The position numbers were made by a program, and so were the translations under genes. Below the pieces are notes generated by a model. It worked only from the letters and a program-made list of their open reading frames with translations. It searched no databases and was not told where the DNA came from. Below, piece after piece: positions 51,999 to 61,190 of a DNA stretch of 64,000 bases. The stretch's first letter is position 1, and every line of letters starts with the position of its first letter. Source of the stretch: Mucilaginibacter sp. OK283 (GTDB taxonomy: Bacteria > Bacteroidota > Bacteroidia > Sphingobacteriales > Sphingobacteriaceae); NCBI RefSeq assembly GCF_900110415.1, contig NZ_FODR01000012.1:1-64000 (forward strand), read 5' to 3'.

Positions 51999-52865
51999 AT
52001 GAGCGACAATAAATTAATTAAAGCCATAAAAGATAAAGGTAAAACGATGGAGGCCGAAATGTCCTTCTTCGACCACCTGGAAGCTTTAAGATGGCATTTG
52101 ATACGATCGGCTTTAGCCATTGTAGTAATTACCAGCGTTGTGTTTTATTTTTACGATTGGATTTTTGACACCATTATCATGGGGCCAAGCAAACCAACCT
52201 TCTGGACATACCGGATGCTTTGCGCATTAGGCGACCTTTTGCACCGCCCGGGTTTTTGCATCGATAAAATAAATATCCAATTAATAAATACAGAGATGGC
52301 CGGGCAGTTTACCCTGCAAATCAACTCGTCATTAATTATTGGCCTTACGCTGGGTTTTCCGTACTTATTGTTTGAAGTATGGCGTTTTGTCCGCCCGGCC
52401 TTGCATGAGAAGGAACGTAAAGCTGCATCGGGTTTTGTGTTTTATGCAACAGCTTTATTCATCATTGGTGTATTATTTGGCTACTACGTTATTACGCCCG
52501 AGTCGATTAACTTTCTTTCGGGCTATACGGTAAGTGCAACTATCAAGAATTTATTTGATATCGATTCGTACCTATCGTCTGTATCCACCTTAACTTTGGC
52601 AACAGGTATTGTGTTTGAGCTGCCAATTTTGGTATACATCCTGTCAAACCTGGGTATCCTGACTGCTAAGTTTATGCGCGAAACCAGGCGCTATGCTATA
52701 GTTATCATCATGGTTATTGCGGCCATAGTTACGCCAACACCGGATATGATGACTATGACCGTGGTAAGTATCCCATTGTTTGCTTTGTACGAAGTTGGCA
52801 TCCTGGTATCAGCAGTAGTTGAAAAACGGAAACTAAAACGCGCACAGGAAGACGGATTAGCTTAG
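51999..52865 (+). CDS. tatC: Sec-independent protein translocase subunit TatC
   Basis: A 288-residue polytopic membrane protein that binds twin-arginine signal peptides. The cytoplasmic N-terminus has the conserved FFDHLEALRWHLI, and six transmembrane helices follow. LGFPYLLFEVWRFVRPALHEKER contains the family's conserved FE and P/L-rich loop. There is a longer than usual first periplasmic loop (about 65-105, with two cysteines). No tatA is adjacent. It ends at an F1 element. Confidence 0.95.
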   Translation: MSDNKLIKAIKDKGKTMEAEMSFFDHLEALRWHLIRSALAIVVITSVVFYFYDWIFDTIIMGPSKPTFWTYRMLCALGDLLHRPGFCIDKINIQLINTEMAGQFTLQINSSLIIGLTLGFPYLLFEVWRFVRPALHEKERKAASGFVFYATALFIIGVLFGYYVITPESINFLSGYTVSATIKNLFDIDSYLSSVSTLTLATGIVFELPILVYILSNLGILTAKFMRETRRYAIVIIMVIAAIVTPTPDMMTMTVVSIPLFALYEVGILVSAVVEKRKLKRAQEDGLA

Positions 52866-52881
52866 ATTAAGGCCGGATGTG

Positions 52882-53163
52882 CAGATTTCAGATGTGCAGA
52901 TGAGCGAATTATTTGAGGATTTGAAAATGATTTTGACTGAACTCTGATTAAACAGATTAGTCAGGGTTATCGGATTTTGATTTTCTTGCGTTTCTGTAAT
53001 CGAGGTAATCCATTAATCTGATGAATCCCGGTTCAGATAAAAACTTTATGAAAGCCCTGTCGTTTATGAACGGCGGGGCTTTGTTTATTCAGGAGCATTT
53101 TGCACATTTGAATAATCATCCTCAAAAACATTTGCAGTTCATCATCTGCACATCTGAAATCTG
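52882..53163. repeat. 282-bp element bounded by 22-bp perfect inverted repeats (family F1, copy c)
   Basis: A 22-mer starting CAGATTTCAGATG (52882-52903) is found exactly inverted at 53142-53163. Inside lie a second inverted pair (TGAACTCTGATTA near 52938 / TAATCTGATGAATCCCGGTTCA near 53013, shown in part) and a hairpin AAAGCCC (53051-53057) / GGGCTTT (53076-53082). No gene is present in this 318-base gap (52866-53183). Confidence 0.8.
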
Positions 53164-53183
53164 AAATTTGCACATCCAAAAGT

Positions 53184-54464
53184 ATGACCAACCTCCCACC
53201 ATTAGCCGAACGGATGCGCCCAAAATCGCTTGATGATTATGTGGGGCAGAAACACCTGGTTGGGCCGGGGGCGGTGTTGCGTAAAGCCATCGAATCGGGG
53301 GCATTGCCGTCCATGTTGTTTTGGGGGCCGCCAGGGGTAGGTAAAACTACTTTGGCTTATATCATATCACAATCCTTAAATCGCCCTTTTTTTGCGCTCA
53401 GTGCCATTAACTCGGGAGTGAAGGATGTTCGGGAGGTTATTGAAAAAGCATCCTTGCTAAAGCAAGGCGGTCAAACGCTGCCGATATTGTTTATTGACGA
53501 GATTCACCGCTTTTCCAAATCACAGCAGGACTCATTGCTGGGCGCTGTTGAGCGAGGTATAGTTACGCTTATTGGCGCCACTACCGAGAATCCATCCTTC
53601 GAGGTTATCTCGGCTTTGCTGTCACGATGCCAGGTTTATATCTTACAGCCCCTTGCCGAAGAAGATTTACTAAACCTGCTGGAGAAATCGATGAAGGAAG
53701 ATGTGGTATTGAAAGAAAAGCACATTACCATACAAGATCACGAGGCTATTATGCGCCTGTCTGGCGGCGACGCGCGCAAACTGCTCAATATTTTCGAACT
53801 GCTGGTAAACGCTTTTGACAGTCCTGATATAGTTTTAACCGACGAGATTGTGCTGGAGCATGTACAGCAAAATATGGCCCTATATGATAAAACCGGCGAG
53901 CAGCATTATGATATCATTTCGGCCTTTATTAAATCCATGCGCGGCAGTGACCCTAACGGTGCAGTGTACTGGCTGGCACGAATGATTGCAGGAGGGGAAG
54001 ATCCTTTGTTCATCGCCCGCCGTATGCTCATCCTTTCATCAGAGGATATTGGCAATGCCAACCCTAATGCCCTGTTATTGGCCCAAAGCTGTTTTGAAGC
54101 GGTGAACAAAATAGGCATGCCCGAATCGCAGCTGATATTATCACAAACGGCAATTTACCTGGCCACATCGCCTAAAAGCAATTCGGCCACAACAGCTATA
54201 GGGACGGCCATGGCATTGGTAAAGCAAACAGGCGATTTGCCCGTACCCCTGCACCTGCGTAACGCACCCACCAAATTCATGAAAAACATTGGCTATGGTA
54301 AAGATTATAAATATGCTCACAGTTACGAAGGCAATTTTACCGACCTTGATTTTTTACCCGATGCCATCCGGGGTACAAAAATTTATGAGCCGGGTAACAA
54401 CGCCCGCGAAAACGAATCAAAAGAAAAGTTGAAAAAACTTTGGGGCGATAGGTATAAGTATTAG
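53184..54464 (+). CDS. rarA: Replication-associated recombination protein A (MgsA/WRNIP1-like AAA+ ATPase)
   Basis: A 426-residue clamp-loader-like ATPase that acts at stalled replication forks. MTNLPPLAERMRPKSLDDYVGQ is a normal start (quoted in part). Walker A is GPPGVGKTT, Walker B LFIDEIHRF, sensor 1 IGATTENPSF and the arginine-finger region LLSRCQ. The C-terminal tetramerisation domain ends in the family's KLKKLWGDRYKY-like tail. It sits between an F1 element and an F3 stutter repeat, not in an operon. Confidence 0.96.
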   Translation: MTNLPPLAERMRPKSLDDYVGQKHLVGPGAVLRKAIESGALPSMLFWGPPGVGKTTLAYIISQSLNRPFFALSAINSGVKDVREVIEKASLLKQGGQTLPILFIDEIHRFSKSQQDSLLGAVERGIVTLIGATTENPSFEVISALLSRCQVYILQPLAEEDLLNLLEKSMKEDVVLKEKHITIQDHEAIMRLSGGDARKLLNIFELLVNAFDSPDIVLTDEIVLEHVQQNMALYDKTGEQHYDIISAFIKSMRGSDPNGAVYWLARMIAGGEDPLFIARRMLILSSEDIGNANPNALLLAQSCFEAVNKIGMPESQLILSQTAIYLATSPKSNSATTAIGTAMALVKQTGDLPVPLHLRNAPTKFMKNIGYGKDYKYAHSYEGNFTDLDFLPDAIRGTKIYEPGNNARENESKEKLKKLWGDRYKY

Positions 54465-54557
54465 TTTTTAGTCTTAAGTTGTCAGTCTTGAGTCTTAAGA
54501 ATGAATGCTGTATATTTCCGACTTAAGTATTATAACTCACAACTTATAACGCACAAC
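54464..54557. repeat. F3 stutter repeat and pheS-type words before the DUF5687 gene
   Basis: AGTCTTAAGTTGTCAGTC and GAGTCTTAAG words (54467-54500), then AACTCACAACTTATAACGCA just before the ATG. The latter belongs to the same word family as the 7-bp repeat in pheS. The in-frame ATG at 54501 would encode the repeat and is not used as start. Confidence 0.55.
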
Positions 54558-56033
54558 ATGGTATCTACTTTTATCGGTCATGAATTAAAAGCTTTCTGGC
54601 GATCAAAAAATACGGGGAAAAGTATTGCCATCCGGGTGGTAATGGGGCTTTTAATCCTTTACCTGTTTTTGAACGTGCTTGTAGTGGGCATACTTTTAGA
54701 TAAGATGCTGGAAGGCATGTTCCCGGATGAAGATCTTGTTAAAGCCTTCTGCGGCATCATTCTTATTTACTTCCTGTTTGATTTGCTCATGCGGCTGCAA
54801 TTGCAGGAGTTGCCCACTCTACGCGTGCAGCCTTATTTACACCTGCCGATAAAGAGGAACGCGCTGGTGCGCTACCTGGCCTTAACCGCGGCTTTGTCAG
54901 TTTTTAATTTATGGCCTTTTGTGCTGTTTTTACCTTTTGTATTTAAAGTAGTAGGCCCAGATTCGGGTGCATTGGTAAGCTTTGCCTTTGTTGTTGCCAT
55001 TGCCGGGCTTACCGTGTTTAACAACTACCTTGCGCTGTACATCAAGCGGAAATCGAACCTTAACGGCTGGGTGTTTTTGATTGCCGCCGCCGTTTTAATA
55101 TTGATAATTACCTGCGATTTCAGGTGGCATCTGTTCTCTACCAGGGATATCTCCTATGCCTTCTTCGGTCACCTGATTACCATGCCGGTACTGGCTTTGC
55201 TGCCTTTTGTGCTGGCCGTAGTGATGTATTATTTAAACTTCCACTATCTTAAACAAAATCTTTACCTGGAAGAACTAACCGCTCACAAAAAGGTATCATA
55301 CAAAAGCAGTACCGATATTCCGTTCCTTTCGCGCTTTGGCCGGGTTGGGGATTTGGCTGCCAACGAAATAAAGCTTATCCTCCGCAACAAACGCCCACGG
55401 TCGGCCCTTATCATGGGCTTGTTTTTTATGTTTTACGGGCTCATTTTTTACACCAACAAACATTATGGCGAAAACTGGTACTTGTTTGTCGGCATGTTTA
55501 TGACGGGTATTTTTATCATTAATTATGGCCAGTTTATGTTTAGCTGGCAGGCATCGCATTTTGATGGTATATTGGTGAGCAAAATTAACTTTACCGATTT
55601 TTTGAAGGCCAAGTATTTACTTTTTACCCTGGTATCAACCGTGGCTTTTTTTCTGACGACGCCGTACGTTTACTTCGGGTGGACTATATTACTGGTGCAT
55701 TTTGTGATGTATTTGTGGAACATTGGTGTTAACACAACCATCGTATTGTTTTTTGCTAACCGTAACGCCAAGCGAATTGATTTGTCAAAAGGTGCCTCGT
55801 TTAACTGGGAAGGGGTTGGGGCTACCCAGATGTTGTTATCGTTCCCGCTCATTTTAACGCCCTATATTATTTATCTGCCCTTTGCGCTGTTTAAACACGC
55901 CAACGTGGGCCTGGCTGTGTTGGGTACTATAGGCGCGATATTCATTTTAACCCGCAACTTCTGGATCAAAAAACTGGAAGAGGATTTTGTACAAAAAAGG
56001 TATACCATAGCCGAAGGCTTCAGAAATAAATAA
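54558..56033 (+). CDS. DUF5687 ABC-exporter membrane subunit
   Basis: A 491-residue membrane protein with about twelve hydrophobic segments, in two clusters (about 30-235 and 300-475) with a polar stretch between (HKKVSYKSSTDIPFLSRFGRVGDL). DUF5687 proteins occur in Bacteroidota as partners of ABC ATPases. The next gene, two bases downstream, is such an ATPase. Together they probably make an ABC-2-like exporter of unknown substrate. I chose the ATG at 54558 because the longer frame covers repeat sequence. Confidence 0.85.
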   Translation: MVSTFIGHELKAFWRSKNTGKSIAIRVVMGLLILYLFLNVLVVGILLDKMLEGMFPDEDLVKAFCGIILIYFLFDLLMRLQLQELPTLRVQPYLHLPIKRNALVRYLALTAALSVFNLWPFVLFLPFVFKVVGPDSGALVSFAFVVAIAGLTVFNNYLALYIKRKSNLNGWVFLIAAAVLILIITCDFRWHLFSTRDISYAFFGHLITMPVLALLPFVLAVVMYYLNFHYLKQNLYLEELTAHKKVSYKSSTDIPFLSRFGRVGDLAANEIKLILRNKRPRSALIMGLFFMFYGLIFYTNKHYGENWYLFVGMFMTGIFIINYGQFMFSWQASHFDGILVSKINFTDFLKAKYLLFTLVSTVAFFLTTPYVYFGWTILLVHFVMYLWNIGVNTTIVLFFANRNAKRIDLSKGASFNWEGVGATQMLLSFPLILTPYIIYLPFALFKHANVGLAVLGTIGAIFILTRNFWIKKLEEDFVQKRYTIAEGFRNK

Positions 56034-56035
56034 CC

Positions 56036-56791
56036 ATGATTGAAATAAAAAACCTGAAAAAAATATATAACGGTGTAACCGTAGTTGACGTACCGCACCT
56101 GGTAATTAGCAAAGGCGAAAGTGTTGGCCTGGTAGGTAATAACGGCGCCGGCAAAACCACGCTGTTCCGGGTGATACTGGATCTCATCCGGCCCGAAACC
56201 GGCGAAGTATTATCTAACGGGGAAGTTGTAGCCGGGCATGAAAACTGGAAAAACTACACCGCATCATATCTTGATGAAGGCTTCCTGATAGATTATCTTA
56301 CGCCCGAGGAATACCTGTATTTTATAGGTGGTTTGCACCAACAAAGCAAAGCCACTGTTGATGAAACCCTACTAAACCTATCTGATTTTTTTAACGGCGA
56401 GATTCTCAAAAAAGGCAAGTACATCCGCGATTTATCCAAAGGCAACCAATGTAAAGTAGGTGTTGCATCCTGCGTGCTGCAAAACCCGCAATTACTTATG
56501 TTGGACGAACCTTTTGCCAACATCGACCCCAGCACACAATTCCGGCTAAAAAATATGCTGAAGGAGCTAAATAAGGCTCACCGTATAACCAATATCGTAT
56601 CCAGCCATGATCTTAACCACATCACCGATATATGCGACCGTATCCTGCTGATGGAAAAAGGTGTGATTATTAAAGATATTGCCACCAACTCATCAACGTT
56701 AAAAGAGCTGGAAGACTATTTTGGAGTTGGGGTGACTGAAGATGCGGCAATTTCGGTTATCGATAAGATTGATGAGGAGGAGAATCATTAG
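56036..56791 (+). CDS. ABC transporter ATP-binding protein
   Basis: A 251-residue ATPase with Walker A GNNGAGKTT, signature LSKGNQCKV (a variant of LSGGQ), Walker B LLMLDEPFANIDP and the switch His in VSSHDLNH. It is closest to ABC-2 type drug and lipid exporters. It is linked to the DUF5687 membrane protein by a two-base gap. The transport substrate is not visible. Confidence 0.93.
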   Translation: MIEIKNLKKIYNGVTVVDVPHLVISKGESVGLVGNNGAGKTTLFRVILDLIRPETGEVLSNGEVVAGHENWKNYTASYLDEGFLIDYLTPEEYLYFIGGLHQQSKATVDETLLNLSDFFNGEILKKGKYIRDLSKGNQCKVGVASCVLQNPQLLMLDEPFANIDPSTQFRLKNMLKELNKAHRITNIVSSHDLNHITDICDRILLMEKGVIIKDIATNSSTLKELEDYFGVGVTEDAAISVIDKIDEEENH

Positions 56792-56881
56792 CGTAAACAT
56801 TATCGCCACACACACCATTGTCAATCTATCCGGGCATTATGTTTCAGGTTCCCTGATGGATATTCGGTATCTCCAATTTTC

Positions 56882-56977
56882 CTGTCATCCTTGAGGAACG
56901 AAGGATCTATCAGCTGTGCATGACCGATAGAAAAGTTCGCGAATAGATGCTTCGTTCCTCAGCATGACAGTTTTTTT
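56882..56977. repeat. Imperfect long inverted repeat with T run
   Basis: CTGTCATCCTTGAGGAACG (56882-56900) pairs with the segment at 56950-56970 (TTCGTTCCTCAGCATGACAG), with one offset base. The inner CTATC/GATAG also pairs. Seven T follow on the plus strand. It resembles a dispersed hairpin known to me from many Bacteroidota genomes, and it may end the ABC transporter transcript. Confidence 0.75.
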
Positions 56978-56991
56978 GCCCTGTTTCGCTG

Positions 56992-58245
56992 CTACTTTCC
57001 CTTTACGAGTTCCGGGGCCTCCGCCAGCAAATCGTCAGTCAGCTTTTCAAACTCGTTGATAAACTCTTTATAATACTCTCCTGTACCGGGGCCACTAAAA
57101 CCTGTGTGGATTTTACGTACATCGCCGGCTTTATCAATGATAATGGTTGTTGGGAAACCCACTACTTTTGATAGCATGGGTAGGCTTTTGGATGTTTCGG
57201 CCTTATCGCTGGTATAGCCGGTTATCAATAACTCGTAAGGAACATTAAAACGATTTTTTACCTGTAGTAATGCCTTTTGCGACTTGGCGAAATCGCTGCT
57301 GCGCTCATAGGCCAAACCTACCACCTCCACTCCTTTGGGCTGGTATTTTTTGTAGTAGTTAACCATATAGGCGGTCTCGTCCATACAGTTGGGGCACCAT
57401 GAGCCTAATATCTGTACAATAACCACCTTGTTTTTATATCGGTTGTCCTGCAACGAAACTGTTTTTCCTTCCAGGTCTTTAAAAGCGAAATCTATTTTCT
57501 TAAAGCCTGGCTTCAGCGCGGTTAATGAGTATGCATCGGGGAGTTTTGCATTACCATTCTTTATGGCAGCCCAGGTTTGCATACCCGAGTAGCCCGCGTA
57601 AAATTTACCATCTGTAAGGGTTTTATCATCCTGAATAGTGGCTGTAAACGTGTAGGCATGGCCACCATCAAAGCAAGACAGGAACAGTTTATTGCCGGCC
57701 ACAATACCTTCCAGGTAGCGGTAATCGCCGGTGGTGGTTAAAAACGTGCCGGTTAGTTTGGCGCCAACCTGCTTAAATTCGCCTACGGTAGTATCGGCCC
57801 CTTCGCCCTCGCCAATAATGGCCGACCAGCGGCCGCCTACGTTATAAGCCGGCTTTTCGGGCGCTTTCAAAAAACGCCATGGAGTATTGGGTGTAGCCGC
57901 AAACGGCGTTAACACATCCTGGCTCGCCAGGTGCTTTATCCAGTTGCCGGTTAGCTTATCGCCATCCAGCTTCAGTTTAAATTCTGAATTAAAAAGCGGC
58001 ATATGTATAAAAACAGAATCGCCCGCTGTAGCAACATCGGTAACCTTAAACCTTTCGGCACCGTTAATAATAGCTAGCTGTTGTTTGCCCGCTGTATCCT
58101 TAACATCAAAATTGAACGGAATTTCGTTTCCCGACTTGGTTGTTAGCGCCCCGCGCCATATACCTGTTTTAAGTTTGGTTTGTGCCGTTGCTGTCAGCAC
58201 AAGCAGGGCAGATGATAAAGCTACTATGATGGATTTTATTTTCAT
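56992..58245 (-). CDS. TlpA/ResA-like thiol-disulfide oxidoreductase
   Basis: A 417-residue exported protein. After the signal peptide (ending ATAQ) about 230 residues of beta-rich sequence hold no motif I recognise (DUF4369-like domains occupy this place in relatives). The C-terminal thioredoxin fold (about 265-400) has the active site GSWCPNCMDE, LVINK-type cis-Pro region FPTTIII, and GEYYKEF. Such Bacteroidota proteins reduce or shuffle disulfides in the periplasm. The ATG at 58245 is preferred. A 13-bp palindrome (TACCAAATTGGTA, 58263-58275) lies just upstream. Confidence 0.88.
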   Translation of the reverse strand: MKIKSIIVALSSALLVLTATAQTKLKTGIWRGALTTKSGNEIPFNFDVKDTAGKQQLAIINGAERFKVTDVATAGDSVFIHMPLFNSEFKLKLDGDKLTGNWIKHLASQDVLTPFAATPNTPWRFLKAPEKPAYNVGGRWSAIIGEGEGADTTVGEFKQVGAKLTGTFLTTTGDYRYLEGIVAGNKLFLSCFDGGHAYTFTATIQDDKTLTDGKFYAGYSGMQTWAAIKNGNAKLPDAYSLTALKPGFKKIDFAFKDLEGKTVSLQDNRYKNKVVIVQILGSWCPNCMDETAYMVNYYKKYQPKGVEVVGLAYERSSDFAKSQKALLQVKNRFNVPYELLITGYTSDKAETSKSLPMLSKVVGFPTTIIIDKAGDVRKIHTGFSGPGTGEYYKEFINEFEKLTDDLLAEAPELVKGK

Positions 58246-58303
58246 GTTGATGTAAAATAGTCTACCAAATTGGTATACTATCAAAAGTATAAAATTCAGG
58301 TGA

Positions 58304-59443
58304 TTATTTCAATATTCCGCGCGAAATTACAATTCGCTGAATTTCTGATGTACCTTCATAAATCTGGGTTATCTTGGCATCCCGCATCATACGCTCTACA
58401 TGGTACTCTTTTACAAAGCCATATCCGCCATGAATTTGAACAGCCTCAACAGTGGTACGCATGGCCATATCCGATGCAAAAAGTTTGGCCATTGAACTGG
58501 CTTGCGCGTACGGATGGTTATGATCTTTTAACCAGGCAGCCCTCAGGCAAAGCAGGCGGGCTGCTTCAATTTCGGTAGCCATATCGGCAAGTTTAAATTG
58601 AATACCTTGTAAATCGGCCAGGGGTTTGCCAAAGGCCTTGCGCTGTTTTGAATATTGTAAAGCAAGTTCGTAAGCACCAGACGCTATACCCAGTGCCTGC
58701 GCGGCTATGCCTATACGCCCGCCCTCCAATAATTTCATGGCAAATTTAAACCCGAAGCCCTCGTCGCCAATGCGGTTTTCCTTAGGTACTTTAACATCGT
58801 TGAACATGATAGAATGGGTGTCTGAACCGCGTACTCCCATTTTATTTTCTTTGGGGCCTATGGTAAAACCCTCCATGCCTTTTTCAATAATAAGCGCGTT
58901 AATGCCATTGTGCCGTTTGGCGGCATTAGTTTGCGCCATTACCAGGTAGGTAGATGCGGTACTGCCGTTAGTTATCCAGTTTTTGGTGCCGTTGAGTAAA
59001 TAGTAGTCGCCCATATCAATGGCGGTAGTTTGCTGCGATGTAGCATCTGAGCCAGCCTCCGGTTCAGATAAGCAAAACGCACCTATCTTTTCGCCTTTGG
59101 CCAAAGGGACTAAATATTTTTCTTTCTGAAACTCGTTGCCAAATTTTTCGATCCCATTGCAAACCAACGAGTTGTTTACCGAAAGGACGACCGCCGTAGA
59201 AGCATCAACTTTCGAGATCTCTTCAATTGCCAGCACGTATGATATAGCATCCATGCCGCTGCCGCCATATTGCGGGGCAACCATCATTCCTAAAAAACCA
59301 AGCTCGCCCAGTTTTTTAATTTGTTCGGCCGGAAATTTCTGGTGTTCGTCCCGTTCAATAACGCCGGGTTTTAATTCGGTTTGGGCAAAGTCACGGGCTG
59401 CCTGTTTAATCATCAGTTGCTCTTCTGTAAATTCAAATTGCAT
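58304..59443 (-). CDS. Acyl-CoA dehydrogenase (short/branched-chain type)
   Basis: A 379-residue FAD enzyme that makes trans-2-enoyl-CoA from acyl-CoA. The catalytic base is Glu363 in QIYEGTSEIQR, as in short-chain and butyryl-CoA dehydrogenases. CLSEPEAGSDA and KNWITNG are FAD and substrate landmarks, and QIHGGYGF is present. The substrate chain length cannot be told. No ETF genes are adjacent. An inverted repeat AATTAC-GTAT-GTAATT (59470-59485) sits 26 bases before the start and could be a regulator site. Confidence 0.95.
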   Translation of the reverse strand: MQFEFTEEQLMIKQAARDFAQTELKPGVIERDEHQKFPAEQIKKLGELGFLGMMVAPQYGGSGMDAISYVLAIEEISKVDASTAVVLSVNNSLVCNGIEKFGNEFQKEKYLVPLAKGEKIGAFCLSEPEAGSDATSQQTTAIDMGDYYLLNGTKNWITNGSTASTYLVMAQTNAAKRHNGINALIIEKGMEGFTIGPKENKMGVRGSDTHSIMFNDVKVPKENRIGDEGFGFKFAMKLLEGGRIGIAAQALGIASGAYELALQYSKQRKAFGKPLADLQGIQFKLADMATEIEAARLLCLRAAWLKDHNHPYAQASSMAKLFASDMAMRTTVEAVQIHGGYGFVKEYHVERMMRDAKITQIYEGTSEIQRIVISRGILK

Positions 59444-59594
59444 AGTATGATAAAAAGCTAAATATAGTAATTACGTATGTAATTGTACATATGTTAACCC
59501 GCAGGTACCCGGGTTCTGTCCATCGCCAAAACCACACCCCTGTCAATCAAACCTAATCTTTAAAATCCGGTTAAATAATCAGCAAAATCAATGG

Positions 59595-59602
59595 TATATT
59601 TG
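59595..59602 (+). promoter_or_regulatory. -7 box close to the ispH start
   Basis: TATATTTG matches the -7 consensus but ends only seven bases before the ATG at 59610. If used, the message would be leaderless or nearly so. No good -33 box is seen. Confidence 0.4.
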
Positions 59603-59609
59603 CAACACC

Positions 59610-60461
59610 ATGGGAGCATATAACTTAAAGGTTACTATTGATCAAGATTCGGGCTTTTGCTTCGGAGTAGTTTATGCCATTGATATGGCCGAAGAGATAC
59701 TGGCCGAAGATGGCTACCTATACTGCCTTGGCGACATTGTACATAACGACGGAGAAGTTGAGCGCCTGAAAGCACAGGGACTGCGTATTATTGAGCACGC
59801 CGAACTGAAAAAGCTGCGTAACGAGAAGGTACTTATCCGCGCCCACGGGGAAGCGCCGGATACTTATCGCATCGCTTTGGAGAACAACATAACCCTGATA
59901 GATGCATCGTGTCCGGTGGTATTAAAGCTGCAAAACCGTATCAAAACATCATATGATTCGAACGAGAAGATCCTGATCTTTGGCAAGCACGGCCATGCCG
60001 AGGTTGTTGGCCTGCAGGGGCAAACTAACAATGAAGCCCTGGTTTTTCAGGATATTGCCGAACTGGACAATATGGAGTTACCGCAAAATATTACGTTGTA
60101 CAGCCAGACCACCAAAAGCATGGAAAAGTTTTACCATGTAAAAGATGAATTGATAGCCCGTGGATATAACCTTAAAGCCAATGATACCATTTGCCGCCAG
60201 GTATCAAACCGGGATAAGGATTTGCCAAAGTTTGCCGCCCGTTTTGATAAGATAGTTTTTGTATCAGGCAAAAAATCATCAAACGGTAAAGTATTGTTTG
60301 AAGTTTGTCGCAAGCATAATCCCAATACTTATTTCATTTCGTCGGCAGACGAATTAGAACCATCCATGTTTTCTCCAAATGATACCGTGGGCATTGCCGG
60401 CGCTACATCAACCCCTATGTGGCTGATGCAACAAGTAAAAGAAGCTATTGAAAGTATTTAG
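59610..60461 (+). CDS. ispH: 4-hydroxy-3-methylbut-2-enyl diphosphate reductase
   Basis: The last enzyme of the MEP isoprenoid pathway, giving IPP and DMAPP. The three cysteines that hold the [4Fe-4S] cluster are Cys17 (SGFCFGV), Cys101 (ASCPVV) and Cys195 (TICRQVSN). His45 (DIVHN), His79 (RAHGE) and Thr167 (SQTTKS) line the diphosphate pocket. The length (283) is normal. The next gene, 30 bases on, is a carotenoid-ketolase-like desaturase, so an isoprenoid link is possible. Confidence 0.97.
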   Translation: MGAYNLKVTIDQDSGFCFGVVYAIDMAEEILAEDGYLYCLGDIVHNDGEVERLKAQGLRIIEHAELKKLRNEKVLIRAHGEAPDTYRIALENNITLIDASCPVVLKLQNRIKTSYDSNEKILIFGKHGHAEVVGLQGQTNNEALVFQDIAELDNMELPQNITLYSQTTKSMEKFYHVKDELIARGYNLKANDTICRQVSNRDKDLPKFAARFDKIVFVSGKKSSNGKVLFEVCRKHNPNTYFISSADELEPSMFSPNDTVGIAGATSTPMWLMQQVKEAIESI

Positions 60462-60491
60462 CAGCACGCTTTTTGCTGTTATATAATCCGC

Positions 60492-61190
60492 ATGCAAAAA
60501 AGCCCATCCAATATTGGTTTGCTGGTTGCCCTGGTGGTAATAGGTTGCTGGACCACTTCCGCTATTTTATTAATGCAATGGAATTTTAGTTTTACTAATC
60601 CACTGGTTTACATCCTGCTACTGGTGCAAATGCATTTATATACCGGCTTGTTCATTACTGCACACGATGCCATGCATGGCACCATATCACCCAATCGGGG
60701 CATCAACAACTTAATTGGCTACCTGTGCACTTTTTTATATGCGGCATTCTGGTACCCAAAGTTGTATGCCAAGCATCACTTGCATCACAACCACGTACAT
60801 ACAAATCATGATCCTGATTATCACAATGGCCATTTCTGGAACTGGTATGTGAGGTTTATCCGCAACTATCTCTCTATATGGCAAATTGTGGCAATGGCAG
60901 CATTATTCAACTTATTAAAATTTTGGATTCCCCAACAAAACCTGCTGTTGTTTTGGGTAGCGCCATCGTTGCTGAGCACATTGCAGTTATTCTATTTTGG
61001 CACCTACCAACCCCACAAAGGCGAACATGATAATATATATTTTGCCCGAAGCCAAAAGAAAAACCACGTACTGGCCTTTTTTAGCTGCTACTTTTTTGGC
61101 TATCATTATGAGCATCATCATTCGCCGGGAACGCCGTGGTGGATGATGTGGAAGGTAGAGCCAAGAGTCAAGAATCAAGAGTCAAGATAG
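60492..61190 (+). CDS. Membrane di-iron desaturase, CrtW (beta-carotene ketolase)-like
   Basis: A 232-residue membrane protein with about four hydrophobic segments and the three His boxes of the fatty-acid desaturase superfamily: HDAMH, HHLHHNH and YHYEHHH. FGTYQPHKGEHDN and GTPWWMM are the pattern of CrtW-type carotenoid 4-ketolases. A fatty acid desaturase is the alternative. No other crt gene is in the window. It lies 30 bases after ispH. The last seven codons (VKNQESR) are coded by the first arm of an F3 repeat, so the native C-terminus probably ended near EPR. Confidence 0.8.
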   Translation: MQKSPSNIGLLVALVVIGCWTTSAILLMQWNFSFTNPLVYILLLVQMHLYTGLFITAHDAMHGTISPNRGINNLIGYLCTFLYAAFWYPKLYAKHHLHHNHVHTNHDPDYHNGHFWNWYVRFIRNYLSIWQIVAMAALFNLLKFWIPQQNLLLFWVAPSLLSTLQLFYFGTYQPHKGEHDNIYFARSQKKNHVLAFFSCYFFGYHYEHHHSPGTPWWMMWKVEPRVKNQESR

